From Vesta saturnalis (Eukaryota > Arthropoda > Insecta > Coleoptera > Lampyridae), in the NCBI GenBank assembly GCA_036346205.1, contig JARFJB010001987.1:4309001-4373000 (forward strand): DNA of 64,000 nucleotides. The letters are read 5' to 3'. Positions 33,624 through 45,722 of this stretch are shown piece by piece (position 1 is the first letter of the stretch; each line of letters starts with the position of its first letter). The position numbers were made by a program, and so were the translations under genes. A model generated the notes under the pieces. The model worked only from the letters and a program-made list of their open reading frames with translations, did not search any database and was not told where the DNA came from.

Positions 33624-33695
33624 AATGTAGGAAATTAAACATTGAAACGACAGATGTGTTAAATGTAAAGTACTACCACCAAAATTATTCCACCT

Positions 33696-34839
33696 TGTAA
33701 CAACCTTTTTTGTGGTTGTATTAAAAAGTACATTAATTTAAGAATCGTTCATTTATTTGGCGTAATATTTGAAAAGTTTTTAATTATTAATATGTAGAAT
33801 TGAGAATGGCAATTTAATTGGCATTTCCTAGAACAAATCTTTTGGGTGTAATATTTCATATAGTTATAGTCCCTTTCTTAAAAATTGGATTTATTTATGT
33901 ATCCGCGCAACGCAAGAAAACTTTTAGGGGAATACACTTGAGTTATTCTGAAAGCTTTTTTATTTCACTTAATGCTGAATGTTACAGCATAAGCATGATT
34001 TTTACCTAATTTTTTATATTTTGTGCCATCATTGATGGTAAGTTATTTTCAATTCATTTTATTTAAAACTAAAGCCTTTGCTTTTTTAGGCACTTTTAAG
34101 TACTCACCTTTAAGTACTCACTTTGACTTACTTTGCAATTATTTTACTCATATTTTTAATGCATACTTTTATATGGCATTTTATAATACTTATTTTAATG
34201 GCACGTATAAGTCAGTAATTTTACTATTCTATTATTTTAAATGGCAAGTTTTACTTGAATTACAATTTACAACGCAAGTTCTACATACTTTTACAAATAA
34301 ATTTGGCGAATTAAACTTCAAGGAAATTCAATATTTTAAGGATAAATAAGCAAGACATTGACCTCACCAAATGAACCATTCTGCTTCATAGTTACCAGTT
34401 ACAGAGTATGTACAGAACCGTTAAAAGGTAATGTTTTTATATAATTTAGAATAGTATATGACTTCTGATTTTTACGTTTTCAATCATATATTGAATAAAC
34501 TTATGTATAACATGTTATTTTATTTTCATTTTGATAAATTGTTTATTATTCCTTAACTAGGTTTTGTTGTTCCTATATAGATATATAAAAAAAGACAACA
34601 TGGCGCTCGAGATTTTATCATTTTATCATAATTTTTAGAGAACATTTTTTATGAGTTAAGGATAAGTGAAAATAATTAAGCTTATGAGAAGCAGACAGTA
34701 TTTCAGGTATGTTATTGATTCAGTATATTAGAACTCTCCTTATCTTCATCTTCCGATTGAGCCGACGGCAGTAGCGATTGATATTTGGTAATTTTTTATT
34801 AATTAAAATTATTCGATCAATTACAATCAATTTATTACA
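33696..34839 (+). repeat. Isolated LTR of the gypsy-type family
   Basis: TGTAACAACCTTTTTTGTGG... through ...TTTATTACA, about 1144 bp, is homologous to the 3' LTR at 23853-25054 over the first 150 bp, the GTAAG...AGGCA intron-like stretch and the last 100 bp. No internal element region is recognised on either side. No clear target duplication was seen. Confidence 0.5.
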
Positions 34840-35632
34840 TCATCGCTTTTGTTTTAATAAGTTGGCCCAGTTTTAGTGTTTATACACTTGGAGCCGCTGT
34901 TAATGTTATAACCTTACTCAAGAAAGCTACATGTGTGCAATCTGAAACCACTGATTAACTAGAATCGCGATAAAACTCAATCCACTTCTTTATATAACTC
35001 AAACACTTCTCAGCAGGATCCAATAACTTAACTAAATCCTCAACTTTTATGTGAACTCTTACACCTATTAACAAATCGGCAGAATCAAATCAAACGCGCT
35101 ACAGAATTCACAATGACATAGGCAATCTTCCTAAAACAAAGTTTTACAAAACTTATATAATTACATTTCTTAAAATCCTTTACAGCAATGGTAAATTTTA
35201 TCCTCTTGAGCAATTCCACTTCTTTTACCGATATCCTGAACTAAAAATAAGAACAAGTCTAAGTCTAGAAAAGAACTTAAACCTAGAGGCGTACGAAAAG
35301 TACGCAAAGTTTGCAAGTGCCGGTCAGGAAACACCTCACCTGACATCTTTAAAATTAACGACGTGTTACCGTCCGCATACGACGCTATATGGGACTAAAG
35401 GGCCCATCACCTGAAACAAGGCAGTAGCAACCTACCGAGGCATAATTTGTGCATGAAAAGCGGCACGGTCAGGAGAACTTACGTAAGCTCAACAGCGGAA
35501 ACATTGCAAACTTCTCGAAGCAAGCAAAATTTACGACAACACCTACATGACTACACTTCTTAAAATCCTTCACACTAATCACATGAAATTTTATTCTCAT
35601 GAATAATAATTCCACTTTCTTTTATCGATATC
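34840..35632. other. Noncoding, with a ~100-bp direct repeat
   Basis: The stretch 35160-35260 (CATTTCTTAAAATCCTT..., TTTACCGATATCCTGAA) recurs at 35552-35635. No gene seen. Confidence 0.5.
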
Positions 35633-36034
35633 CTAAATAACAAATGTAGTATTCACCAGAAAGACATGTTTTTCTAAACTCTCTTTACGATATCCAAATA
35701 TCAAGATCCAAAAATCAAACCTAAATTTAACCACACGTGACAAGCTTTGACCTAGTGACATTTCAATATAAAGGTTTTCCAGGCTTATGTTTGCAATTAA
35801 CTCAGAATATGGCTTATACAAGGTCAAATTTTGATGCCTTACGGGTTTACTAATAAAAATAGGTGTCACTACTATACGGTGTACTGTGCCATCATTATCC
35901 ATAAGTAAAATGGGATTAATTTGTTTCATCGTAACTAACAAAAGCAAGGGCGTCACGCTAAATATTTTTGTTCGAGTAGTAGTTATAACTTTTAATGTGG
36001 AAAAAGAAATGAACCATAATATTCTATAATACAT
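35633..36034 (-). other. Orphan 133-codon ORF
   Basis: The ATG at 36034 (minus) opens MYYRILWFISFSTLKVI and the frame ends at 35633. It is hydrophobic at the start, then reads MDNDGTVHRIVVTPIFISK. I recognise no family. It begins exactly at the border of the mariner-like terminal repeat at 36039. The composition is not obviously coding, so it may be chance. Confidence 0.25.
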
Positions 36035-38109
36035 TTATACAGGGTGTTCAAGGCAAGTATACAATGCATGGGATCTCAGAAACCGTGATATATGAAGAAT
36101 TGGATTTTCAATATTTTGAAAAGTATAATTTTCTTTATTTTCATTTTTATTTATTTTGAAATTATTTCAAAAGATATCAAAAAATAAAAAGTACTTTCTC
36201 ATTGAGCTCTGCCAGACAGTATTTATAAATTTTTTCTGACGTTCCGTTTACGAGTACACACCACCCATTTTATTTTTTATATCCGTCCTTATCGGTATTA
36301 CAAGGGCTATTGTGCCGCTAAATTACATTCTTTAATACCATTTCGTGCCACCTTTGCTAGAAATATTCGATTCGCTCATTTACATCATCAATATACTGTA
36401 CAAATCTCCACTTACCGTACCAATCTGCAGCAATTCACATTCTTATACACGGACGGCTTATAAACTCTGAAATGATCTCACTAGTTCCTGTTCTCCTCTC
36501 ACGCATGGCATTAAAAACTTAGGGTAGTCGTTTATAGACATTTTTTTGGCAATTCATTCATAACAAATAAAAATTTAGGGAGTGGGGATTTAAACATTAA
36601 AACGATATATTTGCACCACGGTCTAGCTCAGCAAGCTTTGTTTATCAGATTGTGAGGGAGGCAGAGATATATTCACAGCTGTAATCAGTCAAGCATTTGA
36701 TTTGTTAGGCGGCAGTCAATTTTATAGGTTAAATAATTAAGTTACAACAAACATTGAGAAAGTTGAACATTAATACCACAGGTAACCTGCATAACACTAA
36801 ACGGCTGTATTTATTTGTACATTTAATAACTCAAAATAATGTCTGATTAGTTTCAGAATAAAACCTACTAAAACAGTACTTCTCGTATAGCTTTACGATA
36901 TTAACTAATTCCTAATCCAACACAAACTATACAAACATAAACCTATCTTTACGTAGAATTCAAAATGAAAGATGATCAACGTTGTATATCTCTACTCGAC
37001 CTATGTCAGCAAACGTCACAGTAGCAAGGTTATGCACTCAAATATTTTTATCTTAGGCAACGTAAACCGAAGTCAGCTGTTTCTTTTCATTATAACCGTA
37101 TCAAAACAATATTATAGTGACTTTTTATCTACTTAAAACGTACTTTGCATTAAAATGATACGTACTTACATTTTCTTGTACTCATGTAAATATAACATAT
37201 TAACTTTATTTTCAAACGAACTGCCGCTTGAGCATTTACTTTCAATAGGATAAAGATAGGGTACAGTAAGGTAATTTTAATTTTCTTCATTAACGTACAA
37301 CTAAACGAAATGTAGACCAGACTACGAAAGTAGGCTTGGGACTACAAAATCAGGCTTGGACAACGAAATCAAAACAAAGGTATCTCCACTTTTTAATTCT
37401 TGAAGATAAATTGCATTACCATGCTCGCCATTTTATGTATTTAATGACGTCATCGACCATGCGTTCCTATACCATCAATTACGATACGAAATTCATTAAC
37501 AAATGGGGCTTCCCAATTCCAGGGCCTTCCCATTGCCCGGAATTTTCCCTGTTAAATATAATTCGTACAAAATGTAATTAAAAGTAGTTGCATACCTTGT
37601 GCAGGGAAGAAACTTAAGATACAATGTGCATTGAAACGCACAAGGAACGGAAATGAACTCAGATTCGCCTTGCGCAAATTGATGTGTCTAAATACTCATT
37701 ATAGATGATAAAGATATATACACGGAGATTCGAAATTATGTACACTAAAGAGAAAATATCGACATATACCACATATACCCCTATCCATCCTCCTAAGCGT
37801 TCTCGAGCGCTTTAGCACGGTAGATCAAACTTAGCTTGTTGAGGTCCGTAATAATTAAAAAACAGTGTGTTAGATAGCATTTTTCAAAACCATTTCAATG
37901 ACGTATAACATAATGTGTAAAAAAAGGTATTTTAATTTCGTTCATTTTCTATTAGTAGGGTTTGAACAACAAGACGGTTTCATTATTATTTTAACTTTAA
38001 CGTATTTTACAATGGTAAATGAATATTATTGGGAAGATTCACATATAACAAATTATCACAGAGGTTACTATTACTTTCTAAACATAAACAAACTCTTCTT
38101 ACTGTTGAG

Positions 38110-38600
38110 GAAAGAATTCAATGGGGTTAAATCGGGTGACAGCGCTAGCCAGCAAACGTTACTATAAGTACCAACCAGTCTCTCTGGATATTCTTAGGAA
38201 AGGTGCTTTCGAACCTGCCTAGCGTTATGCGCTGGAGTACCGTCCTGCAGAAACCGCATATTTGTACACTCCGTAACGGCAAATTATCTAGACCTTCTCC
38301 AATTGATTAAGCAAGCAGGAACTTTCCCTTGTTAAGGTATTGTGATAAATGAAAGGTCCCAATATTGTTGTCCCAAGAATTCCACACCACATGTTGCATC
38401 CAAATATGTGTTTATGTTTGAATTCCTTGCTTAGCCGTGACTTGTTTGTTGTCCAATAGTGGCTGTCACGTCTATTAAAAATCCCCCTGTTAGTGATCAT
38501 ACTTGCGTCCGACCAAAGGAAAATTAAAGTCGATTTCAGATTGCCTGGTATACCATTCACAGAAAGTACTTCCTCTAATTTCATCTCCAGGTCGAAGTCT
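38110..38600 (-). pseudogene. mariner-type transposase, catalytic fragment
   Basis: The minus frame 38584-38288 contains IFLWSDASMITNRGIFNRRD (first catalytic Asp region, Glu after Asp replaced by Ala), GCNMWCGILGTTILGPFIYH and an NTLTRESSCLLNQLE-type tail. Beyond 38290, broken frames carry the QDG-type second Asp region and a SPDLTP-like third region near 38130. Frameshifted and inactive. Confidence 0.6.
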
Positions 38601-39344
38601 TCGGAAAAATCTAAATGTTGCAGCGTCCCCCAGGTACCCTACCTTGAAAAGTGTAATTTGAACTTATTTGCAAGATTGCAAATTCAAGAACAAAACAATC
38701 GTTAAGTGATTTATCTTGACTTTACTGACAATAATGTTACTATTACTCAAATTAATTGCTTACCTTACTTTGACTTTCCTAGCAATAATTAAACCATTAT
38801 AATTTAATTAGAAGTTTGATGTTTAATTACTCGCAAACCTCAAATCTGATCAAACCAAGTGGCCGTCTAGTGGTAGGTACGTTGTGCTATTTGACTGATA
38901 TAAGCTGGACGAGGTTAAGTGTTGCATAATGTGGGGCAGGTAAACAATGAAACTACTCAAATTAAAATTAGGAGCTTTGCGCAATGGTGGTTCAGTGCGT
39001 TAATGTACTATTGTGGGAAAGAAACGCCAAAAAAACCCACTTTATTCATAAATAAATAATTGTAAAAGTACATCAATAAATCAAATAACAAAAAGAGTTA
39101 AATATATAACAAAACACCATTAAATTAGGTTAAAATGCGTACAAAATTACAATATTAAGAGAAAAATAGATAAAAAGCAGTTTATTAAATTTAATATTAG
39201 TCAAGTTGCTTTGGTTTGAATTCTTGCGATTTTGCAGGCTCACGTTCTATTAATATAAGTAATTTGATTGTAATCTCATTAGATTTAGAATTTACATCAG
39301 TTCTACATACCTAAAGACTAAATTTACACCGATTGGGGTTTGAA

Positions 39345-39415
39345 TCTCGATGGCGCAGATGGTTAGCGCTGTACTCTAGCAGAGTACAGGTCGTAGGTTC
39401 AAATCCTATTCGAGG
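39345..39415 (+). tRNA. tRNA-like sequence, anticodon position AGC, probably SINE/tRNA pseudogene
   Basis: This 71 nt segment can be folded as a cloverleaf: acceptor strands TCTCGAT and TTCGAGG (one mismatch, one G-U), D stem GCGC/GCGC, anticodon stem GTACT/AGTAC with loop CTAGCAG, and T stem GTAGG/CCTAT around TTCAAAT. The internal pol III boxes TGGCGCAGATGG and GGTTCAAATCC are good. It would decode GCU by its loop, but it lacks the G3-U70 pair that alanyl-tRNA synthetase needs. The flanks (39190-39345 and beyond 39415) recur around other copies at 49.66 and 57.6-57.9 kb, so it is part of a dispersed repeat. Confidence 0.45.
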
Positions 39416-39879
39416 TAAACTTTTATATATGTTTTAATAATATTAATCATGGTTTTTAAAAAGCAGTTTAGTTACACATAAACACAATAAAAAAACCACG
39501 TAGTCACACCCACAATTGGGTCAAATCATCAGGATAAAAACCGTAACACCAAACATGTGCCCTTTAAAACCAATTATGCCGGTCTTTAAGTAAATAAGCA
39601 CATAAACAATAAGGTGAATTGCGGTACATATAAAATACGACAATAGTAAAATTGCACAGGTGATAATGAGGTAAAGGCAACGACAAAAGAAAATAAACAA
39701 GGAATATACACGTACACAATTGTTTAGTGACTACTAAAGCACAAAATACATACGAAGATTTACAATAAATTACATATGAAGAGACATTAGTTCACAGGAA
39801 AACAATCCTACTTAACAAGTTGGCACAAAAACTCTCATTAAACAAAGCCTTACAAGTATGAAAGTGTAAACCTTCACCA

Positions 39880-40115
39880 TTATCACACATAATAAGATAC
39901 TTATCTTTTTTGGGTTTTCTAATGGTGTATTTAAATTATACAATCTAAACGTTTATGTTCTAATTTTTCAACTTTGACAAAATTGTTTACATCTTTAAAA
40001 ATTTTTAACAAATATTACTACTGACGAAGATAACTGTAAATGTTATCGAAACGTTTAGATTGTATAATTTAAATACACCATTAAAAAACCCAAAAAAGAT
40101 AAGTATTTTATTAAA
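39880..40115. repeat. Foldback repeat
   Basis: AAGATACTTATCTTTTTTGG...AAATTATACAATCTAAACG and its reverse complement CGTTTAGATTGTATAATTT...AAAAAAGATAAGTATTTTA flank about 80 bp. One arm recurs at 2985-3185. Confidence 0.75.
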
Positions 40116-41334
40116 GCCTTACATAACATCGTGACCGATATATGTTTGAGTACGTTAGAAAAATACAGCGCCTCTTTCTCAGATTACACATTCATCTACA
40201 CAACAATAAAAATAATAAAAATAAAATTCGAGGTGTTTCATCTGGACCCGGGAGTATGTACACACTCGGAAATTGCACATTACGATTAATAACCACAGCG
40301 GTATCCTGTACCCGTTCGCCCACGGCTCACACAAATACAAATATAAACAACAAACAATAACGCTAAATAAGATAAATATAAGAGTGAGGGAGCCCTTCAC
40401 TGTCTTTTATTTTAGCAGATTTCAACTTAATGAACCCGCGTGCGAATAAGATACTTTTGTAAGGCAATGCTCGATTTTTAATACGTTATATAGACTTGTA
40501 GAATTATTTGCTGTCAGCCTTAATTTATATAAAAATACCTACTTACACCTGAATATATATTGCATTAATTGATCACAGACACAAATCGTTAACATACGCG
40601 GTTTAACTTCAGAAAAGGTGACTGTTATTTATAGATTAATATTTGGAAAACACATTAAAATTAACAATCTAAAGAAAAGACAAATTAGCGTTGGCTAATT
40701 CAAAATAAAATGCACACGCAAGAAATATTTTAAAGACAAGATGTTTACAATGAAGGTATTTAATTAACTGGCTCGATCGACACTCTAACTGTAACTCACT
40801 TTTTCTCCCGATTTAAAGCTCTCTAAATTTACTACCGCAATCAACCCCCCTTTTTCAAAAGTAATAAAAAAAAATTATTATGTTAGAACAGTTTCATATT
40901 AATTATTGAACGACATCCTAACAAGCGTAACAAGCGCTACATTTCGGTCTCGAATTTCAACGTTCCAAACAAAGATCTATTTTGATCGCGGTCTGTATCG
41001 ATACAATTTATTATTACATTTGTGAAGTTTTTACCACAAGAATGTGCATACAGCGTCTCAATAAAGGCAGTTCGAGCGAACATCTGTTTCTATCCTAACA
41101 TGTGTTTTTCAACCCTTACTCAAATGTCAATTACGTAAAATATCCAGAAAACATTATCAAATTACGACTTAATATATAATAAAATATATAAAACACGGTT
41201 GTTTTCTACAATGTATAGGGTTAAACTTATTTTTTCTCAGATATTCAATAACTGCTTGAATAACTGGGTAGGTATTGTTTTTCTTCATTAGATGTTTTTC
41301 TGGTGTTAATAGTTGCTTTAAATGATTTGTATTC
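40116..41334. other. No gene seen
   Basis: AT-rich interval inside the long-TIR element. Short frames on both strands show no family signature. Confidence 0.5.
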
Positions 41335-41529
41335 CTATAGGTTAAAAGCTAATCGTCTGAAGATTGACCTATTGGGTTGCACACTTTCAGGATACCTATT
41401 AATGTACATGTTTTCAGCAGCTACGTAGTCCTTATGAGTCAAGATATTATAAAATGTCGATTTTTGTAGGCTAGAAAAATTATTTCCCGACATAATGAAT
41501 ATTCTTTGGAATAAACAATTAATGTACAT
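41335..41529 (-). pseudogene. mariner-type transposase N-terminus
   Basis: The minus frame from the ATG at 41529 contains DYVAAENMYINRYPESVQPN, then IFRRLAFNL. This is the A--MY--RYP----P----F--L signature of the first DNA-binding helix-turn-helix of a mariner group. The remainder is separated by 2.7 kb of inserted DNA. Confidence 0.55.
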
Positions 41530-42541
41530 GGGTGTAAACAATTTGCATTTTTTTAAGTGTCAGAACTGTCAACCGGGTTTTGTTCAAAGCCTACTAATAA
41601 AAAATGTACGAAATTAAAAAAAAAAACAAAATGTTTGCAATCAATTACATTATTCTATACATCATTGAAATAGTTATAAAAAATGCTATATAACATAGGG
41701 TGTATTATGTTTTCATGCCATATAAAAAAATAAAGTTGATAATGTTTACTCGTGAACAAAACGTCGGAAAAAATTTATAAATATTGTCTTGTGGCAATGA
41801 GAAAAATCATATTTATCAAAATGTTGAAAAAACCCAAAAAGATAATCGACTTTTGTAAACACTGTTTATAAAGTCTCCCACTTGAGCAACTTTTTCCTAA
41901 TTTAACTGACTCGGATCTATCATGGTTTCTGAGATCTGATTATGTAATATAGGTACTGTTACCACAATGCTATTACCGCTGCAATCTAAATTCTACCAAT
42001 CGGAACCAGAAAGAACCGATTCAAGCTGCCAGTTCTAAAGGTTTCAGTTCCAGCATTTAACTTAGTGATTCCAGTTTCTATAAATCCACTTCCGATTTTA
42101 GTTCATTTGAATTTTGGTTTGGGTCTTTGATATAGATTGAGAAGGATACATGCTGTTATCTATTATTGTTTATACTTTAAACAACCCTTTTATCTATAAA
42201 TGTGGAGCACTGAAGTTCGGATAGTTATCTACTATAACCACAAAACTAAATTTTAACAGAATTTATGTTGTTTGTTTTAAGATTTATTTGCGCAAATTAA
42301 AAGCAATTTGGCAACATCGCATTAAAATCGTATCTATGTTTATCATAGATATCTTGTTATTAAGTAAGATATCTATGATATTGATCTCTACTTTTTCAAA
42401 AATTTTTAAAATTAAAAAGTTAGAAAATGCATTATTGTAATACAGAATATTTAATGCGTTTATAATTAACAATTATTTAAGCTTTATTTCTTATGAATAT
42501 TGGTGAGACTGGAGTTTTTTTAGGTTATATGCATTTTTAAC

Positions 42542-43162
42542 ATGTTGCTCAATTATATTATTCCTAAAATTTCGCTAATGTTTACTAAAAGGCATATATG
42601 CAAAACATCACAACTTTTCTGGGATGTCATAAAGTACCCAGAGATAAATCTGGAGTACTTATGTAACCCAAAAAATACAGATGAAATCCAACAAAATATA
42701 AACTCCCGCAAGGGAATAGGTGACATTAACCTTGTTTTAAATCTTAAAAAAGTTTTAAGTGAAGTAACATTAGGTGATACTAATTATGACAACATCAAAA
42801 ACGAATTTTATACTGAATTACTTAAAATTCCGAATGAAACACATCCTTCTGTTACCAAATTGGGTAAAGATGCATCCGTTATAAATAAAATTGGAGAAAA
42901 AAAGGTTTTTGATTTTACACCTAGAGAATTTAACGAGATATCTAAACGTTTAAATTTAGTACGAACTGATCAACTTGGAAATGTAGCAGGAAATCGAAGT
43001 TATTATTTGTTAGGTGAAATGGCAGATTTGGAACAAGCGTTGATTCAGTATACTGTATCATCCTTATTGAAGCATGATTATGAACTTGTATGTGTACCTG
43101 ATATTCTTCATAGAGACATAATTGAAGCATGTGGTTTAAATACCAGAGGTGAACGAAATCAG
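42542..43162 (+). CDS. SARS2: Mitochondrial seryl-tRNA synthetase, exon 1
   Basis: First coding exon (207 codons) of a class II seryl-tRNA synthetase that charges mitochondrial tRNA-Ser. The start at 42542 gives a basic, hydrophobic leader (MLLNYIIPKISLMFTKRHIC) fitting a mitochondrial targeting peptide. A shortened helical tRNA-binding arm follows (about residues 25-115). The catalytic domain begins with KVFDFTPREFNEISKRLNLV and GNRSYYLLGEMADLEQALIQ. The exon ends GERNQ at CAG|GTTAAT, phase 0. The three exons together give 430 residues; the human protein is longer (about 518). Conserved motif 2 and motif 3 residues argue for the active enzyme rather than the insect-specific inactive paralogue SLIMP. 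Confidence 0.93.
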
Positions 43163-43209
43163 GTTAATAAATGGTTTGTGTGGCTTATTTATAATATACA
43201 TCTTTATAG
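43163..43209 (+). other. SARS2: SARS2 intron 1 (47 bp)
   Basis: GTTAAT...TTTATAG. I chose the acceptor at 43209 because it preserves the frame and gives VYNLDSKMYGPDLC, the expected sequence after RNQ. Two later AGs give worse joins. Confidence 0.8.
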
Positions 43210-43397
43210 GTTTATAATTTAGATTCCAAGATGTATGGACCTGACCTGTGCTTGTCAGGTACTTCGGAAATGGCTTTAGCATCATTGTATATGAATGAGA
43301 TAGTGGATGAAAAGGATTTACCTATTAAATTAACAGCTGTTAGTAGATGTTATCGAGCAGAAACTTCAAGTGTTGCAGAAGAAAGAGGAATATACAG
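43210..43397 (+). CDS. SARS2: Mitochondrial seryl-tRNA synthetase, exon 2
   Basis: Carries LCLSGTSEMALASLYMNEIV (the T-S-E serine-binding motif) and class II motif 2, LTAVSRCYRAETSS with its Arg and Glu. It ends inside the Arg codon of GIYR at CAG|GTGGGT. The missing base of that codon is supplied by exon 3 at 55603. Confidence 0.93.
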
Positions 43398-45121
43398 GTG
43401 GGTTATTTTTAAAATTGTATTACATGATGTAATCGTTAGTTATCTACATTGCTGTGAATAGATTTCAGCATTAACTACTAGTGTAATATCGAGATAATGA
43501 AAAAAAAATGCATCTCTAACCTGTCATTGGATGCTAACGATGTGTGACACCACTAACCATTATATTATAACTAAATTGTATCGATAGGTTCAATTTTAAT
43601 ACCGATTGTCAATTCTTTATGATACCAGAGCATTAGAGATGTTTCAAACATTTATATCAACATTTGGAAGTACAATAACAAAAAGGGCTACATTTTTGTT
43701 AAAAAATGTATTTTTTGTCATACAATTTATTTTAGATTATATGAAAAGGAACGCTGAAAGAATGAAGAATGAATATAGCCACTTATCCGGAGTCTTACTT
43801 TGAAGAAGATAATGTTTTGTTTATTATTTATTATAATAATAATTGTATATTTCCTAAAAGTGAGTTTTTTAAATAAATCTTTGGTGTGTCTATTAGATTG
43901 TGTATTATTTTAATATAATTCATACATTTTCGTAGCAATTGTAGGTATTGTTCTCGGTAAAGTCTAAACATTTGGGTTTAAGTCTTAATCAAATTTTTCA
44001 GGGGTGTATAATTTTAAAACTCCAAAGTTAGGTGTTTGTAGCAATGAACCTAAATGATTGCCATTAACATTTTGGTAAAAATAAATGTGTTTCAGTCACC
44101 TCATAATAGCAAACATCTTTTTTGTTTTTGAATGATTTATCCATTATAAAGACGATTACATTGTTATCTCATTTTAAATTTGGAAAAATTATGTTACTTG
44201 TTTTTGTTTGATATGTTGGTGTCACACATCGTAATGGTCATTATAGTATAGCAATTGAAGGGTCCACAGGGATTATACCAATATAATAATGGTAAAATCT
44301 ACCAAATTCATTCAACTGTCAAAACAATAATCAAATTAAAAAAGAAATTACTCGTCAATAATTGTGTGCATTAAAAATTCAGTTTTGTTTATATTATTCA
44401 TTATCGACTGCTACACATTGAAAACGATAAGTAATCATTATTCACAGGTCTTATTGTTAAACTGAAATACGAAAAATTAGTTTATTCAGATGTTGAGCAT
44501 TGTTGCATTTCTTGAAACAATTAAATATACAGGGTGTGTGTCAAAGATTGAGAAATCTCGAAACTGGAGATACTAGAGCCCAAAATATATCGATTGAACT
44601 GAACATAACTTAGTCCAAATATTGATAGGTAAAAAGATACAGGGTGTCCAAGTTGTAATTTTATTTTTTATTTTTCCTTATTGCTTGAGAAGTTTTTTAG
44701 GTTTTTGTATGAAACTCAGTATATGGTGGTTTTTTGGTATGAGAAATAAGATTCTGCCCTTAATTTTTGCAAGACTTGTAAAGGGCGCCACATACAAATT
44801 TATTTTAGTAAATAACCTGTCAGAAAATCTTTGCGCCACCTTGTATGCAATAATTGATCGAAAAGTCTTAATCGCTCATCCTTTCTCAATAAAAAAGATG
44901 TACTTGTCAGGAGTGTTTAAATGTAATAGTTTCTGAGATATTTCCTTTTAAACGTATCAATGCATTTTGAATTCAGTGCACTACATATTTTTTTAACATA
45001 AATCAAGTTGCTCTGAAAAACATCCGCATAGTGTTGCTATGGTTTCTAATGTTTGTTATAAGATTACCTTCAGTGTCACTAATAATTATCAGTTAAAATT
45101 CTGTTCTAAACTTAAAACGTT

Positions 45122-45245
45122 ATGGTGTATACGTTTGTCGAATATTCTGATATGCATTTAATGTGTGGGTTGGCACGATCTAATGCTTTATGAGCTCGAA
45201 GATTGTACGCCGAAAGATATCCCAATGGACAATTGCCCAATTCTA
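45122..45245 (+). pseudogene. Outer mariner transposase N-terminus
   Basis: The ATG at 45122 reads MVYTFVEYSDMHLMCGLARS, then a stop, then ARRLYAERYPNGQLPN. This is the same A--LYAERYPN--P signature as at 41335-41529. It continues across the Tc1 insertion to 47015. Confidence 0.5.
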
Positions 45246-45722
45246 CTGGTAAGAAACTTTTATTATCTTAAATAGTAAAGGGATGTGAAATTACATTTAC
45301 CATTAATTTTTTGAAGGTAGTTATATGCCAAATATGGGCTGACATGGTGGAGTCCCCAGAACTACAGTCCCTGGCCAAATTATTAGACGCACTGTATTTG
45401 TTTAATAATTTTATGTTTCTTAAGAGTTTTTATGCAGTAATTGTATATTTGAACTTCAATATTATTGATGTTTATTTAACTGATGTGTTGTAGACTACCT
45501 ATTTGTATTTATTTTTAATATATGGCAACACTGTGTTGACAAAGTGATACATGAACGTAAACAAGTGCAAACCTGTATCAGTCGCTATCGGAATCGCGTG
45601 AGGTACGGACGTGTTTCTGTGGCTTTATGGACTGTGTTTGTGTGCTTAACAGTTTTATACTACTCAGTTATTAGTTTATTTTGTATGCAGTGTTTTCAAA
45701 AAATAATTGGACTATTTTCATT

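Larger units (their letters stand above)
36039..41940 (-). mobile_element. mariner-like element with long TIRs, filled with insertions
   Basis: The left TIR (36039-36270, ACAGGGTGTTCAAGGC..., GATCTCAGAAACCGTGATA, then ATTTATAAATTTTTTCTGACG) matches the reverse complement of about 41740-41940. Transposase pieces on the minus strand lie inside, with the N-terminus at 41529-41335 and the catalytic part at about 38600-38110. The 5.9 kb span is too long for one mariner, so later insertions, including the tRNA-like repeat and the foldback near 40 kb, must separate the pieces. Confidence 0.55.

Noticed and set aside
37898..38167. 89-codon + frame within the long-TIR element
   Set aside because: It is opposite to, and partly overlaps, the transposase relic and shows no family signature.
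39345..39415. Functional tRNA-Ala(AGC) gene
   Set aside because: The cloverleaf has an acceptor mismatch, lacks G3-U70, and is embedded in a dispersed repeat with related copies. I keep it only as tRNA-like.
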